Shown here: positions 7,867 to 13,686 of the stretch, piece after piece
Position numbering within the stretch: the stretch's first letter is position 1
Layout of the letters: the number at the start of each line of letters is the position of its first letter
Source of the DNA: CAZAQS01 sp046485135
Lineage (GTDB): Bacteria > Chloroflexota > Anaerolineae > Anaerolineales > UBA4823
Assembly: GCA_046485135.1 (NCBI GenBank)
Contig: JAWOHN010000175.1
Location: forward strand, 1-13,686
Direction: 5' to 3'
DNA length: 13,686 bases
The notes under the pieces: model-generated
The model's input: the letters and a program-made list of their open reading frames with translations, nothing else
Told to the model about the DNA's origin: nothing
The model's database searches: none
Translations under genes and position numbers: made by a program

Positions 7867-8451
7867 TTATCTTTTACGTCGTCTGAAAGCCAATGGGAGT
7901 AAGATCAGGGTAGCCAAAGGCCAGACCCAGGCCAGCTCACCCGGCCCGCCGGGACCTGTGCAGGCTTGCTGTCGCCGGATGCGCACCAACCGGTAGCTTT
8001 TAGTAACCTGATCCAATTGTTCGTCTGTCATTGTTTTTGGCTGAATGCCAAACATAGGTGCAACAATACCGCTGCCGATCAGGACCTGCCTCATCAAGGC
8101 CAGGCGTTGAGTGGGATCAGTGATTTCCTCCGCCACACCCTCCCACCAGCCTTGGGGAAGCCAAACCTCGAGTTGAGGGTTGGCTTTAAGGTTGCGGAAC
8201 CAATCAGAGCGGCTGCCAAAACCGGCGGTGACATAAATATCGCTGTCGATGATGGCATAGTTGAGGGGGGTGCGCCGTTTCAGCCCGGTGACCCGCCCGG
8301 TGTGGGTGATGACCAGGATGCGCCCACCTACATCGGGCCAGGCATTCAGCCATTGACCTAAACCGAGACGCCAGATGAGCAACATTCCCTTGTTAAATTG
8401 CTTAAAGATCCCCTGGAGTTTGATTTCTGTAGATGGTGAGATCGTATTCAT
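7867..8451 (-). CDS. Deazaflavin (F420)-dependent nitroreductase-family protein with C-terminal membrane tail
   Basis: This 194-residue protein matches the DDN/DUF385 family of split-barrel F420H2-dependent oxidoreductases. Residues 46-97 carry the family pattern ITHTGRVTGLKRRTPLNY, then AGFGSRSDWFRNLKANPQLEVWL, which in characterised members forms the cofactor and substrate pocket. The C-terminus is unusual: after the barrel come a glycine/proline-rich link TGPGGPGE (165-172), a hydrophobic segment (about 173-189) and a basic end RRRKR. With no N-terminal signal peptide this suggests a tail-anchored membrane protein with its catalytic domain in the cytoplasm. The start overlaps the stop of the isoprenoid-synthase-like gene in an ATGA arrangement, implying translational coupling and possibly a shared pathway acting on a lipid. 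Reductase function is inferred from family only; some relatives bind other cofactors. Confidence 0.85.
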   Translation of the reverse strand: MNTISPSTEIKLQGIFKQFNKGMLLIWRLGLGQWLNAWPDVGGRILVITHTGRVTGLKRRTPLNYAIIDSDIYVTAGFGSRSDWFRNLKANPQLEVWLPQGWWEGVAEEITDPTQRLALMRQVLIGSGIVAPMFGIQPKTMTDEQLDQVTKSYRLVRIRRQQACTGPGGPGELAWVWPLATLILLPLAFRRRKR

Positions 8452-9719
8452 GAGACCCCCGGATTGGCTATTGCCTGCATAGCCAGAGATTCTAGCAGTA
8501 ATTTGAGAGATTGGCGCTTACGCTGGAAGCGGCTGCGCTGTTTGCGCAGGTAAGAAAAACGCAGCGGATAATAGGCCTGGAGTTGTTTGAGGTAAGGCCG
8601 GGTGTAGAAGGCAGAGCCAACGTTGGCCGAATCGATCAAGATCGGGTAGTAAACGATGGAGAACATCTCTTTGAGCGGCTCCAAACCAGGCGCATCAAAA
8701 CCTTTCATGGCTTCAAAAAGATAACTGCCAAAGTGGAAGACGCGGTTGGTAATTCCATCTAATGGCCAACGCCGGGCGGTCACAGAGAAGACCGTCATAA
8801 TGCCATCCTCCAAATCCGAATGAACGTCCTCTAAATCATCCATGAGCTGGGTGAAAGCGCCGTAGAAGAAGACAAAATCACGCTGCTGTGGGGTGAGGTC
8901 GCCAGCTACCAGGTAGCCGTCTGCCAGGGCAGAGCTGCCCCCTTTTTCCAGGCAGGTTCCTAACACGTCGACCTGGTAAGGCGAGACGAACTTGCCCACC
9001 AGTTTCAGGCTCCTGGATTGGGCACTGTGAATGGCGAGCAAACTATCGAATACACGCGGGTAATCAACGCGATGGTATTGGCTTTCAATCATGCCGATCA
9101 GATCAAAGATGATAGCTTCATGCTGGTTGGCAGGCGGGAGCTCCTGCCCTGCCAGCCTAAGCCTGAAGCGCTGGTTGAAAGCCTGCTTCTCTTCAAGGGC
9201 TATGCTGGCATCATCCAGGTAATTGTCTGTGTACGGATAGAGCATGCTGAAAGCAAAAACAGAGGGGGTTACCTGTACTGGAATACCCAGTAAAATCTGC
9301 ATCAGGTGCATGGAGGTGGAGTTACGAATGGCCTGGTAGATATCCTCGTCGGAAAGCGATGCATCAAAACGGCGCGCCATGTGGAAGAACTCCAGGATAG
9401 CTTCACGGAAGCCATAATCTAGAATGGCCTGGATATGCCGGTCGCTTAAACCGAGCGAGGTCTTGATGACGCCGGCAGTCAATGCCAGAAGGCGTTCCTG
9501 GTTTTCGGGTGAAGACGGGTCAAAATTCTGAGGCCGGCGCATCCGTTCGTAAAGTTGATCCAGGTATCTGGAAAGCTCTTTTTCCCGTGCAAGCTGGTCT
9601 CTCAGGGTATAAGGCGTACCGATCAGGGGAAATTCGGTACTGCTATCCCACCATCGGGCGGTATATGTTCTGAGCAGGTCTACCACCATCTCCGGTGTGG
9701 ACGGTTCATACAAATGCAT
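8448..9719 (-). CDS. Class I isoprenoid-synthase-like protein
   Basis: The protein is 423 residues and essentially all alpha-helical. Two aspartate-rich regions match the class I terpenoid/prenyl synthase plan: YTDNYLDD (D165, D169, D170) and QLMDDLEDVHSDLEDG (D294, D295, D298, D302). Between them lies a stretch (about residues 235-275) resembling the central helices that line the active site of prenyltransferases. In the known family these aspartates bind magnesium and diphosphate. The exact product (prenyl diphosphate, terpene or squalene/phytoene-type head-to-head product) cannot be assigned. I chose the ATG at 9719 because AAGGAGG stands just before it; the frame is open to 9896, but that extension reads as non-coding and overlaps a hairpin and a candidate promoter. 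It overlaps the F420-family gene by 4 bases. Confidence 0.72.
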   Translation of the reverse strand: MHLYEPSTPEMVVDLLRTYTARWWDSSTEFPLIGTPYTLRDQLAREKELSRYLDQLYERMRRPQNFDPSSPENQERLLALTAGVIKTSLGLSDRHIQAILDYGFREAILEFFHMARRFDASLSDEDIYQAIRNSTSMHLMQILLGIPVQVTPSVFAFSMLYPYTDNYLDDASIALEEKQAFNQRFRLRLAGQELPPANQHEAIIFDLIGMIESQYHRVDYPRVFDSLLAIHSAQSRSLKLVGKFVSPYQVDVLGTCLEKGGSSALADGYLVAGDLTPQQRDFVFFYGAFTQLMDDLEDVHSDLEDGIMTVFSVTARRWPLDGITNRVFHFGSYLFEAMKGFDAPGLEPLKEMFSIVYYPILIDSANVGSAFYTRPYLKQLQAYYPLRFSYLRKQRSRFQRKRQSLKLLLESLAMQAIANPGVS

Positions 9720-9730
9720 TATGCGGTTTA

Positions 9731-9737
9731 CCTCCTT
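9731..9737 (-). promoter_or_regulatory. Strong Shine-Dalgarno site fixing the isoprenoid-synthase-like start
   Basis: AAGGAGG on the minus strand, with 11 bases before the ATG at 9719. It is the best ribosome binding site in this part of the window and is the reason for rejecting the 59-residue longer reading from 9896. Confidence 0.7.
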
Positions 9738-9795
9738 AAGTAGGGCGGATGGTTGGTGAATAGCAGTAGCATGCCTAACACAGGCAGACCCAATT

Positions 9796-9834
9796 AATAT
9801 ACGGGAAAGCGCGTCCAGGGTCGCGGATATCCGC
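9796..9834 (-). promoter_or_regulatory. Candidate promoter with overlapping palindromic site
   Basis: Minus-strand TATATT (9801-9796) differs from the -10 consensus at one position. The matching -35 region 17 bases upstream (9824-9819, GCGACC) is weak, and its edge overlaps a perfect 12-base palindrome GCGGATATCCGC (9823-9834). The arrangement could be a regulated promoter giving a leader of about 70 bases before the start at 9719. A 12-base palindrome can occur by chance in a window this long, so confidence is low. Confidence 0.3.
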
Positions 9835-9864
9835 AAATTGAGAACAGCTACTTGGTGTTTTTTT

Positions 9865-9902
9865 AAAATTTGCCAGGAGCGTTGAAGATCCGCCATGGCA
9901 AA
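9865..9902 (-). terminator. Possible terminator hairpin of the polymerase operon
   Basis: Directly after the polymerase stop codon, on the minus strand, TTTGCCA (9902-9896) can pair perfectly with TGGCAAA (9875-9869), with a 20-base loop that can form a few further pairs, followed by TTTT. The stem is AT-rich at its base and the T-run short, so this is a weak candidate for an intrinsic terminator. Confidence 0.35.
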
Positions 9903-9903
9903 C

Positions 9904-12189
9904 TCAGAGTTGTAAACCGGTCAAGCTGCTATTCAACGGCAACACACCTGGGCAGCTGCCGTAACCAGCGTTGTTGAACAGCCAATCGCGCAGGGTGGCC
10001 TCACTTACCCCCAGAGGTTGCAGGATGGTGGCGCCAGCACGCAGCAACAGCTCAGCATAACGAGCCAGGTCCAGGCAGGCTGGGTCTGGAGGGATGGGCA
10101 GATCCCAGGCATACACACCCGGGTCACCCAGCGCGTACAGGAAGCGCACGCGCTGCCCGGGTTGGAGTGATTTGCCGGTGCTCTCCAACTGGGCTGCGGC
10201 GCGGGCTGCTGGAGAGGGCGTGCGATATTCGTCCAGCCGCCGGCTAAGCTTTTGGGACACGACCAGGTCGGGCAGAGGAACGCGCCGGCGGCGCAAGCTG
10301 GCCAGGCGGCCGCGCAGCAAGCCCAAAAGGTCTGGCAAGCAGCCTGGTAACTGGGCGACCTCTGGAACCTGCGCCATGCGCTCGAGCATGGCCAATTGAG
10401 TCTGGGCGATAAAAGGAGGGGTATCGCCACGGCGCGCCTCAATGCCGCGCATCTTTAATGAGCCATCCTGAAAAACGCCGAAATAGCGATTGGGGACCGG
10501 CACGCGCCCGTCTACGCGGGATGGCAAGAAGGCCACCCATCGGTAAATGCCATCCAGGCCGATGGGCAGCCCGGTGCGGTTGCTGATTTCGTCCAGCAGG
10601 GGTTGGTAGTCGCTCACTGTGGAGGCGCCGGGCAGCTTGACCCACAAACCATCCACATAGAGGTGAAGCACGAGACCGCCCAGGTCTTCGGCAGCCTCCT
10701 TGGCCTGCAACAAGGCCTCGCGGCCGTAGGCGGTGACCGCCTCGTGGGCCTCAATGCGCCCAAAGCGGGCGTTCTTGTAGCCCAGGTAGCCGAAGCAAGT
10801 TACCAGCAGCCATTTGTGGGCCGAAGCGCGCTCTTTATACAATCTGCGACGAGGGTCCCAGTGGGGCAAGTCCGCCGTGCGAATTTTGAGAGCCACGCGT
10901 TTTTTTAGCAGGGGATTGAGTGTCTGGGGCACCAGACCCGGCCGGGCCTGATCTATGCAGATACCGAGCTGGGGTACCAGGCATGTGCAAGGGCTGTGAT
11001 TGCCGACCGTCTCAGGTGATATGTTGAAGTGGGCCATGATGCTGGGGTACATGGAAATGAAGTCTATCTCAGCCACATTGGCATGCAGGCCAACCAGGGG
11101 TTGGTAGACCATGCCGCCCTGGTCGGCGCGCAACAGGTCCAGGGCGGTTTTGGGGCGTTCGGCTTGCTGCTTGTGCCAGGGGACCAGGATGCCCTGGCGC
11201 AGGGCCGTCAGAATCTGCATGGCGGAGATACCGGTGCCCGGGGAGGTGCGAGCCACGGTCTGGATTGACAGGGCGGAGACGCGGGCCAGCTCCAGCACAC
11301 CGGTCAGATCGTAATCGTGGAACAACATGGCGTTGTAGCGATCAATATGACTACGCCCAAAGGTGAGCGTTTGCTGCCCGACGTGGACCACGCGACCATA
11401 GGAGAAGTAGGAACGGGCGGCGCGGTGGGCAAGGCCTCGAGTGAGATCACGATTCAGCGGCAGGGGGATCTGGCAGCGGCGGGAAAGGGCCAGCAGGTGG
11501 GGCAGCAGCCAGGTATCGCCCCAGGTAGTCAGCAGCAGATCTGGGTCGTGGCGGTTCAGAATGGCCGCCAGATTGACCAGCAGGGGGCGCTCTGGGCGGA
11601 GGGGTAGCCGATATGCGGGGCGTGGGTTTTCGAGTGTGGTGCGAATTGTCAGGCAGGCCGGTGAGGCGTGGGCCGGGTTACTGTCCAACTCCAGGGAGAG
11701 CACCCTGAGGGGCGGCATGGGTGGGTCCATGTCCCAGGGGGAATCGAGCACGGTAATGTTTTGCAGCCGCTGCCCGTCTGTTGTGATATGACAGTAAGCC
11801 AGTGGAAAGGTGTTGTAAACAGCCGCGTAGCGCAGCGAAAAGGCCAGGTCGGCATCGTAAAAGGAAAGCGTTGGGAAGCGCCGGGCGGCTTCCTGGAACA
11901 GGCGCGGTAGCAGGGCCGGCTGGAGCACGCGCACGCACAGCACTGTAACGGGCTCCTGGCAGAACAGATCGCGACGCTCCTGGCGATCCAGCTCCACCTG
12001 GGTGGGCTGCTCTACCAGGAAACGCCACAAGGCTCGTAGTTGCGAGGCGGGTCCGGCGGCATAGAAGGTGACAGGAAAATCTTGATGCAACCTGCGACGG
12101 GCGCCGTCCTTGTCTAGTAGCCAAAGCACCACCCCATCTTGGGGGTCGTCGTATACGTCCAGCAACCAGCCGGTAAATGCTTGCCCCAT
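9904..12189 (-). CDS. Family B DNA polymerase with altered motif C and degenerate exonuclease domain
   Basis: The protein is 761 residues. The polymerase domain has motif A DFISMYPSIM with catalytic D376, a motif B region containing K459 and CFGYLGYKNARFG (466-477), and the palm segment LKMRGIEARRGDTP (about 578-591). Motif C, usually YxDTDS, reads LYVDGLWVKL: D513 aligns with the second, metal-binding aspartate, while the first is replaced by Y511. The N-terminal exonuclease region is eroded: the exo I DIE signature reads ELD (E167, D169), and the exo II region after DPDLLLTTW lacks the usual N...FD. This suggests a polymerase with weak or no proofreading; archaeal PolB2 is a known group with altered motif C. 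The start at 12189 follows GGGAG; an extension to 12360 would overlap the preceding gene and reads as non-protein. It ends a three-gene operon with a RecA-like protein. Confidence 0.9.
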   Translation of the reverse strand: MGQAFTGWLLDVYDDPQDGVVLWLLDKDGARRRLHQDFPVTFYAAGPASQLRALWRFLVEQPTQVELDRQERRDLFCQEPVTVLCVRVLQPALLPRLFQEAARRFPTLSFYDADLAFSLRYAAVYNTFPLAYCHITTDGQRLQNITVLDSPWDMDPPMPPLRVLSLELDSNPAHASPACLTIRTTLENPRPAYRLPLRPERPLLVNLAAILNRHDPDLLLTTWGDTWLLPHLLALSRRCQIPLPLNRDLTRGLAHRAARSYFSYGRVVHVGQQTLTFGRSHIDRYNAMLFHDYDLTGVLELARVSALSIQTVARTSPGTGISAMQILTALRQGILVPWHKQQAERPKTALDLLRADQGGMVYQPLVGLHANVAEIDFISMYPSIMAHFNISPETVGNHSPCTCLVPQLGICIDQARPGLVPQTLNPLLKKRVALKIRTADLPHWDPRRRLYKERASAHKWLLVTCFGYLGYKNARFGRIEAHEAVTAYGREALLQAKEAAEDLGGLVLHLYVDGLWVKLPGASTVSDYQPLLDEISNRTGLPIGLDGIYRWVAFLPSRVDGRVPVPNRYFGVFQDGSLKMRGIEARRGDTPPFIAQTQLAMLERMAQVPEVAQLPGCLPDLLGLLRGRLASLRRRRVPLPDLVVSQKLSRRLDEYRTPSPAARAAAQLESTGKSLQPGQRVRFLYALGDPGVYAWDLPIPPDPACLDLARYAELLLRAGATILQPLGVSEATLRDWLFNNAGYGSCPGVLPLNSSLTGLQL

Positions 12190-12199
12190 GCTACACTCC

Positions 12200-12463
12200 C
12201 TATCCCTGATGGTCCAGCAGGTCTTCGACCAGACCGCGCAGGCGCAGCACTTCTTTGTGCTCCTCCATAAGCATAGCCAGCAGGAAAGTCTCGAAAGGCA
12301 AGCTGTGGGCTGCATAGGCAGCAGCAGCCAGGTGCTGGTGTGCAGCGGCGAACAAGTCATCTAACACCAGCTGGTCGCTACGTCGCAAAGCGCGGCGGAA
12401 GCGGGCAAAGGACTGTTGCTCCTGCAAGAAGGCCTGGGTGATGGAGGGTAGTGTGCGTCCCAT
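12200..12463 (-). CDS. Small helical protein of unknown function in the polymerase operon
   Basis: This 87-residue protein starts at ATG 12463, preceded by AAGGAG with a 9-base spacer, and ends 10 bases before the polymerase start. It is predicted to be almost entirely alpha-helical: an N-terminal segment GRTLPSITQAFLQEQQSFARF, a basic patch RRALRRSD (about 23-30), an alanine-rich helix FAAAHQHLAAAAYAAH (38-53) and a C-terminal helix with alternating charges, LLAMLMEEHKEVLRLRGLVEDLL. There is no signal peptide, zinc site or recognisable domain. Its placement between a RecA-like protein and a B-family polymerase suggests an accessory or bridging subunit, but that is inference from position. 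I do not recognise the family. Confidence 0.75.
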   Translation of the reverse strand: MGRTLPSITQAFLQEQQSFARFRRALRRSDQLVLDDLFAAAHQHLAAAAYAAHSLPFETFLLAMLMEEHKEVLRLRGLVEDLLDHQG

Positions 12464-12495
12464 GATATTTGTCTCCTTCAAGCTGAAAACAAGAT

Positions 12496-12511
12496 AGGCA
12501 AAGTGTTGCCT
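12496..12511 (-). other. Short intra-operon hairpin
   Basis: In the 65-base spacer between the RecA-like gene and the 87-residue gene, AGGCAA and TTGCCT form a perfect 6-base stem with a 4-base loop. On the minus strand it is followed by a T-rich stretch (ATCTTGTTTTC) without an uninterrupted T-run. It could act as a weak attenuator or an RNA stability element setting the ratio of first to later gene products. Confidence 0.4.
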
Positions 12512-12528
12512 GATGGGTGTAATGCTGC

Positions 12529-13086
12529 TTAGAAAGGCAAGCGAAGCTGCGGGTCTACCGGTGGGTTGTGGGCCTGGTACAGGACCTGGTGCGCGGCGGT
12601 TTCCAGGGTCTGCACCAGGCAGTTGCGGTCCTGGACAGGCTGGGTCGCGATCTGCGCCTGAGCGCTGATGATCACCGGCGCCAGGCGGCTTAGGCGCAGC
12701 AAATGCCCCAGGCAACTTTCGAGCAAGCGTTGGCTTTCGTAGAGCTCGACATTTTCGTCATAGAAAGTAGCCAGCAAATCAAGGACCAGGGTGGGGTAAG
12801 GTGTTGTGGGGGTCTCGCTCAATAAGGTCAGCACCTGGTAGCAGGTAAAGGCGCGGGCTACAGAAATTCGCTTGAGCGCCTGTTCCAGTTCTTTTCCGTC
12901 CTCGCCTGCCCAGCGTCCCAGGCTGCGGGCGACAATGTAGGCGTTGAAGCTATTGCCGCCATCCAACACCTGCACGGGACCTCGCTGGGCCAGCCGCGCG
13001 GCCAAGTCTAGCATGGGCTGCTGGGCAGCGCGACGGGCTAGCACCAGCCATAGAGAGCCTGGGGAAGGTTCGGGCAATTTGTTCAT
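12529..13086 (-). CDS. RecA/Rad51-like protein lacking Walker A
   Basis: This 185-residue protein resembles the C-terminal part of the RecA/Rad51 ATPase core. VQVLDGGNSFNAYIVARSL (38-56) matches the strand-helix after the P-loop in Rad51-type proteins, RISVARAFTCYQVLTLL (73-89) matches the next strand-helix, PTLVLDLLATFYDENV (98-113) is a Walker B strand with D103, and LLRLSRLAPVIISAQAQ (129-145) matches the strand ending in a sensor-like glutamine. No GxxxxGK[ST] P-loop is present, and only about 35 residues precede the first matching strand, so it probably does not hydrolyse ATP like RecA. It leads the operon with the 87-residue protein and the polymerase, recalling ImuA, a RecA-like partner of mutagenic polymerases. 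Start: ATG 13086, with AAGG seven bases upstream. Confidence 0.72.
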   Translation of the reverse strand: MNKLPEPSPGSLWLVLARRAAQQPMLDLAARLAQRGPVQVLDGGNSFNAYIVARSLGRWAGEDGKELEQALKRISVARAFTCYQVLTLLSETPTTPYPTLVLDLLATFYDENVELYESQRLLESCLGHLLRLSRLAPVIISAQAQIATQPVQDRNCLVQTLETAAHQVLYQAHNPPVDPQLRLPF

Positions 13087-13152
13087 GCCCCTACCTTAGC
13101 GCAAATTGCGTTTGAAGGGTATCCCACTTAGGGGGGAAACGAGGGGGATAAA

Positions 13153-13234
13153 TGGATTAACCCGATGGGGGATTGTGTGTTTAAGCCATAAAATGGTTTA
13201 ACCCAATTGGATTAACCAGAAAAATGGGTTAAAC
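13153..13234. promoter_or_regulatory. Cluster of TTAA-centred operator-like repeats in the divergent promoter region
   Basis: Four sites fit TGGNTTAAMC on the plus strand: TGGATTAACC (13153-13162), TGGTTTAACC (13194-13203), TGGATTAACC (13208-13217) and TGGGTTAAAC (13225-13234). A weaker fifth copy is centred on TTAA at 13181-13184. The core is a near-palindrome (GGNTTAACC), typical of dimeric regulator sites. The offsets 41 and 31 between sites 1, 2 and 4 are near whole numbers of helical turns. The cluster sits between the divergent RecA-like/polymerase operon and the phosphodiesterase gene, so one regulator may control both. The regulator is not encoded in the window. Confidence 0.65.
13178..13206 (-). 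promoter_or_regulatory. Tentative promoter of the RecA-like/polymerase operon
   Basis: On the minus strand TTGGGT (13206-13201) and TAAACA (13183-13178) are separated by 17 bases. Both hexamers match consensus only partly. The proposed -35 overlaps the second operator-like repeat and the -10 overlaps the weak fifth copy, as expected for a repressed promoter. The transcript leader would be about 85 bases. Confidence 0.28.
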
Positions 13235-13235
13235 T
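13207..13235 (+). promoter_or_regulatory. Tentative promoter of the divergent phosphodiesterase gene
   Basis: TTGGAT (13207-13212) and TAAACT (13230-13235) are separated by 17 bases, 45 bases before the ATG at 13281. Operator-like repeats three and four overlap the -35 and -10 respectively. The hexamers are only partial consensus matches. Confidence 0.3.
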
Positions 13236-13280
13236 ATCGTGAGTTCAGGTTAGCAACTTCTTCTTTGTGTGGAGGTGGTT

Positions 13281-13686
13281 ATGAAGCGAAGCTACTTGAT
13301 TGCAGGTGGGTTGGCAGCTTGCGTGGCTGTAGCCGTATTGGCGTATTTTTGGGCGACAGGAGTAATGGATTCATTGTACGCTTATTCCTCGCCCTTGCGG
13401 GATCACACACCTGAGCCTGGACAGGCTTTGGGTGAACCCGTCAGTGGGCGGGTAGTGTTTGTGCTGATTGATGGTTTGCGTGTAGACACCTCCCTAAAGG
13501 CGGAGGTAATGCCGTTCTTGGACGAACTGCGCCAAAGGGGCGCCTGGGGCACCATGCACAGCCGGCCTCCATCCTATTCCACGCCGGGTTATTCCGTCCT
13601 GTTTACCGGCGCCTGGCCGCAGATTAACGACGGACCGGTGATGAACCTGGAGTACGAGGAAATGCCAACCTGGACGCAAGATAATC
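13281..13686 (+). CDS. Alkaline-phosphatase-superfamily / type I phosphodiesterase, N-terminal fragment
   Basis: The first 135 codons are present and the gene runs off the window end. A near-perfect ribosome binding site GGAGGTGG (13271-13278) precedes the ATG. Residues 1-4 are basic and 6-26 hydrophobic, giving a signal peptide or N-terminal anchor that places the enzyme outside the membrane. VVFVLIDGLRVDT (58-70) is the first metal-binding strand of the superfamily, with D64 as ligand, and PPSYSTPGYSVLFTG (96-110) matches the nucleophile loop, with a Ser or Thr expected to form the phospho-enzyme intermediate. Members hydrolyse phosphodiesters or phosphomonoesters, or transfer phosphoethanolamine; the substrate-deciding part lies outside the window. 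It is divergent from the polymerase operon and shares its operator-rich spacer. Confidence 0.85.
   Translation, partial: MKRSYLIAGGLAACVAVAVLAYFWATGVMDSLYAYSSPLRDHTPEPGQALGEPVSGRVVFVLIDGLRVDTSLKAEVMPFLDELRQRGAWGTMHSRPPSYSTPGYSVLFTGAWPQINDGPVMNLEYEEMPTWTQDN

Noticed and set aside
9720..9896. 59-residue N-terminal extension of the isoprenoid-synthase-like gene
   Set aside because: AAGGAGG at 9731-9737 marks the ATG at 9719; the extension overlaps a hairpin after the polymerase stop and a candidate promoter.
12190..12360. 57-residue N-terminal extension of the polymerase
   Set aside because: It is rich in Cys and Trp, overlaps the 87-residue gene in another frame, and the ATG at 12189 has its own ribosome binding site.
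12464..12715. Long upstream extension of the 87-residue protein
   Set aside because: It overlaps the RecA-like gene in another frame, is Pro/Gly/Ala-rich as expected for a shadow frame, and the ATG at 12463 has AAGGAG in front of it.
13153..13234. CRISPR-like array
   Set aside because: Repeats are only about 10 bases, unevenly spaced by 14 to 41 bases, and no cas gene is present; an operator cluster explains it better.

Overview
The window most resembles a member of the Chloroflexota, probably class Anaerolineae. This rests on the protein mix (a family B DNA polymerase with an unusual motif C, an F420-type oxidoreductase with a C-terminal anchor, a large glycosidase-like lipoprotein, a heterodimeric ABC exporter), on consistent Shine-Dalgarno sites and on GC-rich coding. 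It is an inference from gene content; no marker gene or rRNA is present. Twelve protein genes fill almost the whole window. No RNA gene, insertion sequence or CRISPR array was seen, and no gene-free stretch exceeds about 200 bases.

Layout. Positions 1-249 (+) are the C-terminal end of a class II glycerate 2-kinase (MOFRL domain). At 369-1106 (+) is a HicB-like/DinB-like fusion protein that overlaps, tail to tail by 4 bases, the last gene of a minus-strand cluster. That cluster (7694 down to 1103) holds two ABC exporter half-transporters forming an asymmetric heterodimer, a DUF6504-like protein and an 815-residue lipoprotein. Upstream lies a two-gene minus-strand unit (9719 down to 7867): a class I isoprenoid-synthase-like protein, translationally coupled (ATGA) to a deazaflavin (F420)-dependent nitroreductase-family protein with a C-terminal membrane tail.

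The region 13086 down to 9904 is the most interesting part: a compact three-gene operon of a RecA/Rad51-like protein lacking a Walker A motif, an 87-residue helical protein of unknown function, and a family B DNA polymerase with intact motifs A and B, a changed motif C and an apparently degenerate exonuclease domain. The organisation is analogous to the ImuA-ImuB-DnaE2 mutagenesis cassette of other bacteria but uses a B-family polymerase, so it is a candidate undescribed DNA-damage-tolerance module. Its upstream region is shared with a divergent phosphodiesterase/alkaline-phosphatase-superfamily gene (13281 to beyond the window end) and carries a cluster of four near-identical TTAA-centred sites (13153-13234) that look like operators for an unknown regulator.

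Several starts were moved inward from the longest open frame because a strong ribosome binding site lies directly before an internal ATG: the HicB/DinB fusion, the isoprenoid-synthase-like gene, the polymerase and the 87-residue protein.
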